Assembly: GCF_965638725.1 (NCBI RefSeq)
Contig: NC_134958.1
Span: 22,289,964 to 22,353,963, forward strand
Direction: 5' to 3'
Length of the DNA: 64,000 nt
Source: Aptenodytes patagonicus
Taxonomy: Eukaryota; Chordata; Aves; Sphenisciformes; Spheniscidae
Shown: piece by piece, positions 12,229 to 24,000 of the stretch
Layout: each line of letters begins with the position of its first letter
How positions within the stretch are numbered: position 1 is the stretch's first letter
Translations under genes and position numbers: made by a program
Notes under the pieces: generated by a model
What the model was told of the DNA's origin: nothing
What the model saw: only the letters and a program-made list of their open reading frames with translations
The model's database searches: none

Positions 12229-14726
12229 CAGGAGCAAGTCCCAGCTGCACAGATAAGCACAACTGTGACACCTCCATAGAGGGCTAGCAGCTCAGATTGC
12301 CACGATTTTGTAGGTGAAACAACTCAGAGCAGCATCGCACACTCAATTCAAGCCATCCCTGGGCTCCCGGCTGGGAGAAACCATCTTGTTCACGCACATC
12401 TCTGCTTTGGGAGCACCGAGCGGTCTCCAGCCATCAGGGGAAAGAACCACCAAACCCTCCAACAGCATTAAAAGCATTTATACTCTCAGCCCTCTCAAGG
12501 AAGCAATCCAGCCGTCAGCATATCTGAGCGCCCTGGAGACATTAGCACTCTTCCCGACAGGCTTGACTGGCAGGGGAGTGACCCCCCCCCCACCTCCATT
12601 TCACCAGCTCAAGCTTAGCACCACACAGATCACCCTTTTCTGCTTTAAACCCAACTCGGTGCCCAAAACCCCCTGAATTGTGGCCTGTTTCCCTCCTGTC
12701 CTCATCCTGACCTCCACAACATCCTCACCACGGCAGGAGGTTAAACGCGTCAGCCAAGGTTGTGTTCAGGATCGGTGCTTCAAGGCAAGGCTCCAACCTC
12801 TATTTTTCTTTCCCAAATAGAAACTGAGGAAGGACCAGGAGGTACAATCGGCCTCCCTGGAAGCAGCAAGGAGCTGTGAGTCACCAGGATTTATTTTTAG
12901 TGAGTCCATCCATGGCCCACGCACCCTTCCAAAGGGATTCTTGGGGGCAGTGATTTCAGTACGGGTCTTGGCCAGCTGCCTTGCAGATCCCTGGGCTGCT
13001 CCCATGCTAGAAAAAAAAAAGCAAAAAAGTCTTATGCCCCAGGGTCTCAGATGCTGCTTTATCCTCCAACCTGCTCCCCCCTAGGATAACCTTGTTGTTT
13101 CAAGCTTGCACCAGCGTGAAGAGACTGGAATGTGGCTTTTTATATGGAGCACGGAGCTGCCTTAGAGAAGGGCCATCTGGTAGCCCGGCTCCAGCTCACA
13201 TTTCACTGGAAACATCCCGAAAGCTGTGGGAACGTGCTATTCTCAGTGGCGATGGGGGAATGAGATATGACAGGGGGCTCCTGGCGAGGATCAGACTGTG
13301 CTGTTCCAGCTCCTGCCCACCCCAGACCATCAACCCCCTTGATGTCAGTCCCAAAATATCCATGGTGGGACTAACCTCTGGATGCTCAGCTGGCTCGGCA
13401 GCAGGTTTAGCAGGCAGGGAGCTCAGCTCCAGTTGCACCAGCCAGAATCACATACTTCTGTGCAGGAAAGAGCAGCCCGTGTAACGCTGAGCTGGAGGAG
13501 AGCAGACGTGGACCAAAACCCCTTTGCAACCAGCTTTCATTCAGGACATCACCCCTGAACGGCTCCTGACCCACATGCAGGCACCCCACCAGCCCCAATT
13601 TCCCTTCTGCAGCCCAGTTGTGACTCTCAGGGCATTCCCAGCCCTTGCTGCAGCAGCAAGATCCCAGCTCTGTGTTGAGCCCTTGGTGCCCAAAGCCCAG
13701 CAAGTTCCCAGGCAGGCTGCGAATGCACATCTCCAAGCCGTCCGTGCAAAGAACCATTTCAACTGCTTGTTTTGTAGAGACGCTTTAAGCCATGGGGCAG
13801 TTTCTGCCTTGGGCTTGTCTGCAAAGTTACCAGGCGTTAGGATTAGGTGGGCAAGTGCCCCCTATCCCTTCTGGGAGCTGACCTAACAGCCAAGCACTGC
13901 TCCCCAGGCCCATCCCGTTCCCCTCCCCTGGCTTGCCTGACCCTGTGGGGAGCCACTTCCACTGGCAAACCCAGCTAAAAACTTGCCTTAGAGACAAAGC
14001 AAAAAGCAGCTGCAGGCCTGGCTGCCTGGTCCCATCAGCAGGAGATCCAGCAAACAGCCCGTGGGTGCAGGAGGAGTGGGATAGTCCCACGGGGGCCAGC
14101 AACACATGGGAGCAGCTGGCATGGCTCGCACCACCCTCGGCACCAGCATCTCCGGAAGGCTCTGCAACATCCAGCAAACGCCTTTCTGGTGAATCTCCCA
14201 AAGCAAAGGGCTCGAGGAGCCATCAACTCCCCGCTGCAGGGACACACACACACACGCACCCCCCCCAGCACACCCGGTATGCGCACACACGTCTGTGTTG
14301 CATCGCTCAGCATCACCCTGGATATCCCAGGCTGTTTGCTGGAAGGCAGCCACTGCTTTGCATCTAGTTACCTGGTTTCCCAGCAAACAAACTGGTGTTC
14401 AAAGCCCCTGTCCCTGCCATTGCACAGGGGCAGGAAAGCTCTCAGCATCTCCCTGCGGCACTGAAGGATGCTTTTTCAGGGGTGGGGATTTCCTTTCCTT
14501 TTTTTGCTGCCTTTGAAAGCTGCCTGCTGAGATTTGAAGCCAACACATACCCAGGGGCACCCTCAGGAGCTTTCCCAGCTGGAGAGGAGAAGGGAAGAGT
14601 GGCAGCAGAGCCAGCTCGGCTCAGAAACCTGCTCCAGGCTGCCAGGAGGGCTTGCTCTAGGGCAGAGATCTGTAAGGTCCCTGCTATCAAGGAGTGTTCA
14701 TCTCCAATCCCATCTCTGTCATCCCC

Positions 14727-15036
14727 ATGGCAGGGAAGGCAGGGGAGCCTCGCATCCCCCCGGCCCTGCAGCGCTCCCGGCTGAAGGCTGAGGAGAAGAC
14801 CCTGGATTTTGAGTTTGAGGTGGTCAGTGCCCAGTTTAACCAGCGGGGCCGCTACGCCCTGCGGCTCACCGTGGAGAACCCGCTGCTGCAGGGCTCTGGC
14901 ACCGGCATTCAGCTCCGCATCAACAGCGGGAAGGTCATCCAGAGCAGCACCGGCACCACCGACACCATCGAGCAGAGCGACCTTGACCAGATCTACTCCT
15001 TCCAGAGGAGGAAATTCACCTTCACCCTGCCCAGAG
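14727..15036 (+). CDS. CCDC33: CCDC33 exon 1 (first coding)
   Basis: 310 nt from ATG to donor GTAGGA, leaving one base. Residues 1-103. Begins [20 protein letters not shown], comparable with human [20 protein letters not shown]. The exon's 5' border is not resolved; an upstream in-frame ATG at 14694 would add 11 residues. Confidence 0.85.
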
Positions 15037-18000
15037 GTAGGAGGCTGATGCCACAGGGATGGGCTGATGGCAGAGGTGACCCAGGAGCACAGCTCTGCAG
15101 CAAGCACAGCCTGTCTCAGGCTTGCAGACCCCCATATCATGCTCATACCTTTGCCTCCACAGCAAACCCCTGAGCTGGAGTCAAAGCTGTCCGAGCTTAG
15201 TGAGGTGGACGGGGCAGGTCCAGCTTGGAGAGTGGGGCCAACACCACCAGCAATGCAACTCCTCCCCCCTCGCCCCCCCAAGGTCTAGGTGCATCCAGGC
15301 TGCATAACCCATTTGCTAGTGTTCACAGAGCAGAGCTGACCAGGGCTGCTGATGGGTGAGCCCAGGAGATGCTCCTGGGACCACCAGTCCTCCTAAGCAA
15401 GGCTTCACCCCCCCCCAGCAGGTTTCTGCAAGAATGACAAGAACCACGATGTGCGGCTCCACATCGAGGCCCTGAACTTCCCCAGGCGGGCAGAGAGGAT
15501 GAGGAGAAGCAGGCAGGTGGGCAAAGCCTTCTTCGCCATCTACCCCCGCACCAACCAGCCCCGGATGAAGCTCTCCGCCAGGAGGGACGAGGACTGGTAC
15601 CGCTACAGCGCAGTGATGGCTTTGCTGCGGGTGGGCAGCGAGCAGCCGGCGATGCACTGCGGCCGGCTGGCCTTCACCGCATCCCTGCACGAGCACCGGC
15701 CACCCACCACGCTGGCTTCACCCCCACCACTGTCCCCCGGCACCCAGGAGGAGGACCAGCAAGCAGCGGGCACAGGCTCAGCATCCCGAACCCTGGGCAT
15801 CCCTGTCCCCAACTGCTTGCTCCGTACTCCCGAGTCTGCTTACCACTCGCTGCCCACCGAGGGCCGCGCCTGCTCCCCTGAGGTAGGAGAGCCCAGATTT
15901 GGGGGCCAGAGATCTTATGCTCCAGCAAAACAAGAGCAGACCAGTCTGCTTAGGACAGGATTTGGCTCTAGGGTAGCTAGATGGCCCCACGTAGGCACCA
16001 GCTGGAGTAAGAGCAAAAAGGGAGAGGTCTCTATGGCTTTCAGGGGTGTCTTTAGTAAATAGCACAGCCCTGCCTCAGTTTCCCCTCCCTCATTCCCTAG
16101 CATTGCTGGGTAGAAGCCTGAATCCTGTCCCCTGCCTGCCACCAAAGTTAGGGACCCTCTTTGTCCAGGACAGGAGCAAGCTGGGACAAGCTCAGGATGC
16201 AGGCAGGGTCTTGGTGAGACAGCAACCACCCAAGCAAAGCCAGTAAAGAGGGTTATGCGTGTCAAACCATGCTCAGAGCTGCAGGAAAAGATCCTTTATG
16301 GGGCATTCACCTGGCTCTGCCCACCCCAGCATGGTCCAACACAACGTTAACCATCCCCTACCAAGCACAAGACCTACAGCTTGCCCCTGACCTCACCCAC
16401 AGCACTTGCGGTAAGACTAGGACCAGGACCACCAACCCACCTGCTTAACCCAGCCAAATCTCCCTCACCTTCTTGGCTGGTGCAGGGCAACCCCCTCCAG
16501 CAGAAAACCCACCACCCCCCCAAGGGAGGGTGAAGCTCCCCAGCATCACTCTGCCCTCCTCTGCCCCGCTCTTTTAAGGGCTGGGAGCAGCCAGTCCCCA
16601 TCAGAGGCAGCTGGGAGCTGGGCAGGTGCTCCCTGTAAGGGATGGAGGGAGGGCTGGGCTGCTAAAAAGCTGATTAATAAGATAATTTTTTAAATGAGAA
16701 TAGGTTTGTTCTTTTCTTTTTCTTTTTTTTCCTGAGGCAGTTGGGGCTGTGGAGGAGCAATCCCAAGGGATCGGGGGAGGGGATGGTCTCTAAGTCTAAA
16801 ATAAATGTTGTTGGGGTGGTTATGGCTGGTTTAGGGTTTCTTTTTATTTCTTGCAAAAGTTCTGCCCTTGAAGGGTGAGGTCCTGAGCCCAAGTGTTGGA
16901 GGATGGAGCTGGGATGCAGAGGGATCTCCCTGGGATGTGGGGGGAGATGTTATGGGGGGACTGGGAAAGGGGTGCTGGAGCCTAAAGCTGGGTCTTCAAA
17001 CCCCTTCTCTTACCCCCAGAGGCTGTGGGCTGACCCTGCACTCAGATCCTCCCCGGAGCTCCCGGGTGACTCGGCAGACGAGCTTCCTTCCTCCTCCTCT
17101 TCCTCGGTGCCTGCCCCTGCTGCACTGAGCCGCAACAGCTTCCACCTCTCCTCGCCAGGCTACAGCCCGGATCTGGCCTCCTCACCAGTGCAGGTGAGTG
17201 CAGCCGCTGAAGACACCATCCTAAATTAATAACAAAATGTTATTATTCATAGTAGCTTCCTGTTAGAGCTTTGCGGTGCTGGAGAGGAGATGGAGGGGTG
17301 CAAGGGGACATGGCCACCTCCATCCGCGTCCCCGGCTCAGCTTGCGTACCAGCGCTGCTCCTGCTCCCAGGCCATCGCGTTCCCAGCCTGGGATCGTTCC
17401 CCCATCGTGCAGATGGGGGAATGAGACATCAAACTTTGCATTTCTAGTACCAAAAGGCAGCCCTGCAAGCTGGCTGTCCCCAGGCAGCGGACGGTGTCAC
17501 CTAGAAGCTCTTAAAATGCTGACTGTGGGCATCTGGGGCTGACATGTCTTAAATATTTCATCTTGCAGCTCAAATCTAGACTTCTAAAAACTGCAGAAAC
17601 CATAGGGCAGGGCTAACGCAGTCTGAGAGGCTGCGTTTCTCTTCCCTTAGTTATGTTAAAAGCTGTCTAAATAAAGGAAAAAGAGACAACCCTTACCCCA
17701 GGGGCTCCATTTCCTGTATCTCGCTGTAAGAATAACATGTCCGTTGATGAAGACATTGTCTCTGCTGCTCTCAGAGGTGTCTCATACACCTGTGAAAACA
17801 TTGCTTGTGAAAGCTGGATTACAGCACCGGAGACAGGATTGATCTCATGCAACCGTCCCCCAGGCATCCTCTGGGCCCTCTTCTCCTTCGAGGGAGTCCC
17901 TCGCGGCCTCCAGCTGGGCTGGTGGGAGAGCTGGGGATGGTGGGCTTGATGGCAAGGTCTTCTGCAGCCTCTGGGCCACCGGCAAACGCTGCTGGCTCAG

Positions 18001-21000
18001 GGATGGGGCTGGCAGCCCTTACTCAGCCCCCCCAGCTAAGGGCTTCCACGGTGGAGAGGTGACAAGGGACTCCACAGGTGGTGGCTTGTGTCCGGGGTGC
18101 AGTCACAAGGATGTCCTCAATGCTGGACATGTGCTTCTTGGTCCTGGTGACTACGTTGGTGTGGCTGTAGGGTAAAAATTGGGTTGGCATCCCTCTCCCC
18201 TGCGGTGTGCCCTGCACGGGGGCTACCTGCTGCTGCAGTGCTGCAGGACGCCTTCGTGCCTCGGCTCTTTCCCTTGTGCAGGATAAATGTGTTGCTGATG
18301 GCTCTGGAGCACTTGATCCATGTATTTCACAGGAGTTATGGGGTGCTCGAGCCCTGCTGAGCTGCTCAGCCCCCCTCCAGGGCAGCTGCCTGCTCCTTGC
18401 GCTGCAGGCAGGATGCTGAGCATTGCAAACCCTCAGGACCCTGGAGCGACTCCTCGCCCTTCGCAGCACTTGGCCTCTCTTGATTTTCAAGTGGATGTGC
18501 TATCCCCACCCCAATCAGCTGAAAATTTACTGGCCAGAAATGCTTATTAGCGAGGCCTGATTGAGTTTGCTCAGCAAATGTCTAGATGTAAACTCTTTCG
18601 AGCTGCGGAAATCGATAGCAATCAGCTGGGATGGGGAGTAGGATGGTGCGGAGCCAGGCCAGGGGCGTAAGGCGAGGCATTAGCAAATGTAATTTTGCTC
18701 CTGGGCCCCCAGAGGGAATGCAATAAATCACCTGCTGCTGATGTCACCCGGCAAGTATTCGCCAGGGTGGTTTTTATTTAAAAATTAAAAGCTGAGAGGC
18801 GGGGGGATGTTGGCTCCCCGCCCTCCGGGGAGGGCTGGAGTGACGGAAAATGTGTTGGAGGGTGGTTGAGCTGTGCTGGGTTATGGGAAAGGGGGATGGA
18901 CCAGGTGGAGCTGGGAGGGAGTTTTAATCTCCAAAAGCACTCCTGGGATGCTGCAGCCCGGAGCAAGCTGAAGCTATGGGAGTTGCTTGTCAGTCTGGAG
19001 CTGTTTTGGCTCTCGGTGGTCCAAACCTGAGCATCTCGAAGCATCGCATGTTGATCCTGCAGTGCATGGTGAAGTTGAACCCTAAACTGAAGTTTGAGAG
19101 CCTAAATATCTTCCTAAATTCAGGCAGGACTTGGGTGGTCAATAGCTTGGGGAGTCAGTAACGCTGGGGCATGGAGAGGGGCAACTTCAGAGGGGTGAGG
19201 GGTCCCATCGCAGGGCTGCTGCTCGGAGCGGTGGCCTGAGAAATCTGGATGCTGGGGTATTGTGTCTATCTGTTTTGCTTTCCCAAATGGCAAAGACGTG
19301 CGGGCGCATCCCAGAGGGGTACCGGCTCTTTGACACTGCCTTCGTGCCCAGCATCTCATCTGCAGGATGGTGGGGGTGATGGATGGGTGCTGAGCTCCAC
19401 CCGAAAGGCCAAGGCACGGGGCTAACGATTTTCTCATCTCACCGCAACCTGCAGATAATGTATTCCTAGGCACGAAGCGGGAGGCTCTGCTAGCTGTTCA
19501 AATGCCTCGCGCGTGTTGCAGAGCCAGACGGCTCCCTAATTGTCCCAGGACCTGGGCATGGCACCGAGCAGGTCGATAATGTGCCACGGAGGATCTCTCA
19601 GTCGCTGGGATGGCTGAGGTTGAGCCTTGGAGCTGTCAGCCCCAGGGATATCTCCTCCCCTAGCCTGGCAGGGATGGAGGGGAGGGGACTGGGCTCACCA
19701 GATCCCTGGGGACTTTGCAGCAGAGCACAGGGCTCAGTTAAGGGGAATCAGCCCCCAGGTCAGCAGAAGTCGGACCCTTCCTCTGGGAACCATTCCCGTT
19801 TCACTTCCAGCAGGTCTGTGTGGTGCTGGGGGGAAGGAGCCAGCTTTTGGAGATCTCCTTGGCAGTTGGACTTGGTTGCAAGCCCACAGAAGATGGTTTG
19901 TTTCCAGTCTCCCTGGACCAGCTGGCAGCGAGGCGCCCATCCCAAAACAGCAATCTGTTGCTGTCAGGGTACAAGGAATCGCAGCCTTTCTGCATCAAAC
20001 AAATAGGTTTGCACACAGCTTGTGTTCCCGCTCGGTCTCGCTTGTTTACCAGGCTGCAAGAGCGCAGGGGTACCAGGCAGCTGGGTGAGAGGCAGCTGGT
20101 GCTTCCCATGGTAAGCACACCCCATCCATGCCGTACAAGGCCAGCTGTGACTTGTGGAGCTTCAACAGGTCTGAAAAATGGGACCAAAACAGCTCCTGGC
20201 CCCGCTTACGCTGTGCTTTATCCCTTTGGATTCTCCATGGAGCTAAACAGCTTCCCCAGCAAAGCGTGCACGGGTGCAGCGTGACTTGGTGTAACATAAA
20301 TCACAGGGACGAGCAAAGAAGTTCCCCGAGAATAAGGATCACCTTTATTTTTTTAAGCAGGATACAGAAAGTAAAGCAGCGGCTCCTCAAACACCGAGTG
20401 CGTTTCAGGCACAGGGACCTGCGGGAGTCTGAGCCACAGCTGGACCAACTTTGGCCCTTTTTTTTGGGGGGGGGGGCAGGCTGGGGCTTTCTTAATGCGT
20501 GCAGGGGGTATCTCAGGAGTCCTTTCCCCACCGGTCAGATGTGGATGACAGGCTGTGAAGTGAATTAGTTTGCTAGCTCTGCTGCTTTTCGGTGGGGAGC
20601 AGAGCCCAGCCCTGGCCTCTCCTGAATGCTTCAGATCAAACCCAGACCCGTTTGCAAGCCTGGCTCATCCATCTGGCTGTGCCGAGGGGCTGGGGGATGG
20701 TTTTGGGCTGAGACATTGCATTTCTGTCCGTCTACCGTGGTAGGGGGAGAGGGGCTGCGGGGGCAGGGCAAGGATGCTTGCGGCGGGATGCAGATGCCCT
20801 CGCGATGTGCCCCATCTCGCTGAGCGATGATGGTGGATAAAAGCTTCTGTCTTCCCATCACCGGAGCGGCAGGGCCGGGGCAGAGGTCTCTGTTAGCGGG
20901 TGATGGATGGCGTGTGTCTCCCGTCTGTCCCCTGGCCCGCTCATCCATCACTCATCCCGATGACAGAGGCCGTCACAGGGAGGGTGGCAGGGGTCCAGCC

Positions 21001-24000
21001 CTTCTCCCCGGCCTGCCGCCCCGACACCGGGGTGAGGGGCTGGAGCTGCCTCGACTCACTGAAAGCCCGATGAGGCTGAAAAACAAACTTTGCTGGCAGG
21101 GCTCACCCCGGGATGCGGGTGAGATGAATAACGCCACTCCGGCGAGCAATTTGTAGGGCTTTGAAAAGCTGTCAGCCCGGGGAGGAGCACGCCTTGACGG
21201 GTTCATTGGGGACTTTGCCTTCCTCCGGCAGCGCCCCGGCTCTCAGTATCCCTTGATCATCCCTGTTCCGTGCCGGCGGGAGCCGGGAGCAAAAGGGGAC
21301 CTGAGGCAAATGGCTTTGGGGTGCTGCTTGCATAGCTCTGATTTACGGAAAGATGATGTTTTTGGGAGTGAAAATGCATGCTCCTAGTGATGTATTGCAA
21401 GGAAACGATATCCCCTATCATAACGCTGGGGAGCTGAGGCTGCCCAGCTTGGTCCAAAAGTTCTGTTCTCCGCTTGCTTCTCCTTGCCCGAGTGGAGATC
21501 CGGCATGGAAATGGGCCAGTGCAGAGCGGCAATTCACATTTCCTTAGCTAAAAATGGAGAAGAATCTTTTCGGATGGAGAAGACAGATCCTCAAGAGGTT
21601 TTCCAAGCTGCTTCTCAATTTGCTCGTCTGTAAAGCACAAACTCTTTGGATGCTCGGAGGAAACGCAGGTAGGAGGAGCGGCTGCTAGCTCCAATTCCTG
21701 CAATTTAAGTCATCGTGTCCCTTTAAGTGTCAAATAACTGCCTTGATGAGAAAAGCAAATGGGGTTAAAAAGAGAAAATTGCTCCGTTTTAAGAGGTGGG
21801 GTGGAGGAAATTGCACTGGTGCCACTGATAAATATAGAAAGTGTAAAACTCTCCTAATGGAGCAGACGAGGCGGTGCTGGGCTGCCGGCCCATTTAATTA
21901 TTTGACAGGTGAATTGGGAGTTTTCTACATAAATGGAAGGAAAATGAATTTGGCAATTTTTAGCCCAAAGGGATTCCCGGACGGCGGCAATGGGGGTCCC
22001 CAGGGAAATCTGCTCGGAGTCGGCATCCCTGCGTGCCGATGGGGGAGAGCATCCTCCCTCCTGGCGCCCTGAAACCGCCCTGTGATCTCTAATGAGCTCC
22101 CGCAGGGTCCCCTCGAGGGAACAACTTGCTTAAAAATAATAATAAGAAGAATATATCAAGCTCAGCCCGAATCCAAGGAAAAAATCCCCCCGTCCCTGCT
22201 GCTGGCTTGGAAATGGGAGCAGAGCAGCGGTGTCTGCCTGCAGCAATGAAGGTTACTGGAGCGGCAGGGAGGGCCGAGGCTGGCAGGATGAAACGATGAA
22301 TAAAACAGTGTTTGCTTTCCTGCATCGCTTTTCTTCCTCTCGCTTTTGTTTCGCTGGGGATCTACTAAAGGGCTTTAACCGCTCGGGTGTTGGAGGGTGG
22401 TTTGAACCTGCTGTGTGAAGGTGTTGGGAAATACCCCTTGTAATACAATTGGGTTTGCTTCAAAAACGAGCTCGGGCTGCCTCGGGCCGTTGGTGGAGCT
22501 GAGGTTCTCTAACCATATGGCTGTTTATCTTAGGGCTGTGTTTTGAGCTGCGCTTGCCAGAGTCTAGAGCCTTTGCAGGGGGGAGGATATGCTTGCTAGC
22601 TCCTCGAAATGGAAACCGTGTGCGTGCTGGCTCCTTTCATTTGGGAAGCTGACGGCTGTTCCTTGCCTTGCGCGCCCACCTCTGTGTCACCTTAGAGGCT
22701 ATTTTTCAAGGGCAAGGGTTCCTCCATCAGATGCTAACTGTAGGTGTCGTTACAGGGGGGCTGTGTTCTCCTGCCATCCCATACCAAGCAGCTCCAAGGC
22801 ATCGGGGAACAAAACTTCAGTGGTGTCCGAGCAAAGAGGGAGAAAGCATCCGCGGCTGGACCCAGCAGGATAACACCTCCCCATGCTGCATCAGCAAACC
22901 GTGGACGAGCCCACGTGCCTTCCACCGATGCAGGGAGATCGTGGCATCGTGCAAAAGCCTTTTGCTTTGTAGGGGCAGCATCCCGCTGCAATTGCATCTT
23001 GCAAACACCAGGTCCCAGCCCTGCTTGAAGGACCACGGTGCTGGGGATGCCCATCCGTGCAGCTCGGTGCTCCTCACAGGTGGGAGCAGGGGTCAGAGGA
23101 AGAAGAGTGCTGATACTGTTTTAATCTTCCTTTTAACTGTAATTGCGTTTGGCCGGCTCCCCCGAGCTTGTTCCGGGAGATGCATTTTTCCCAGCTAGAT
23201 TGCTTTCCTTGTTTTGCTCATTGGAGACAGGCCGGGGCCTGTGTCATGCCAGCTATGCATTAATAGAGCCTCAAATGAGATTTCACAGCCTCAAATCTGA
23301 TTAGCGCTGAGGCTCCGGTTGCTTTGGAGAGTGGGGCAGACAGACGAGGAGCCGTGATGCTTGGGGGGGGGGTGCAAACCCATACGGATGTGGGATGTCA
23401 CGCTCTACCCTAACACTCTGGGCTTGCGGGGACCAGCGTGGAGCCTGGGGACATGGCGACAGCAGGGCACGGTGCAGCCGGGATGCAATGCATCTCCCAC
23501 CCCCAGAAAACTCTGAATTCAGGATGCTAAATTGTCCCTTGCACAGCATGTTGGGAGAAGGCTGGTCTGGGCAAAGCAGCTGCATCCGCTCACCCATCAG
23601 CCGCTGAGTCCTTGCTGGGCTGCTCGTGGCCTGTAAGACCATATTTCACCCCATTTTGCTGCCTGATGACATGTAAAAATCCCCCTCCCCGTCCCAGTTC
23701 CCCTGTGCCCGGAGGTGCGTGCTTGCTCGCTGCCCGTGACGGAGATGATCGGCTGTTAGCTGGCTGCCTGCCCCCGTTAGCAGGAGATGCTCTGTGGTGT
23801 CCTGGGGGGCTCTTGGCATGATCTTGCATCCCAGAGCCCTGAGGTCCAGCCCTGAGAGGTGGCTGGATCTACTAGAATGTCCCAAGGGACACCTGGGGAC
23901 CCAGCATCTTCAGGCCAGCCTGGCTCCAGGATATCCTGGCCTGGCTCCGGGCTGTCCTGATCATCCTCCAGCTCTACCTCGTGTTCAGACCCCCCATGGC

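Larger units (their letters stand above)
4884..14726. other. Divergent intergenic interval, STRA6 to CCDC33
   Basis: About 9.8 kb between two divergent coding starts. It should contain the STRA6 promoter and non-coding first exon, because the coding exon has its own acceptor, plus the CCDC33 promoter. I could not place either. A moderately CpG-bearing patch near 9530-9700, with a minus-strand donor-like AAG|GTAACT at 9530-9525, is one weak candidate for the STRA6 first exon. G homopolymers occur at 9484-9501 and 12207-12228. No supported protein-coding exon was found. Confidence 0.55.
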
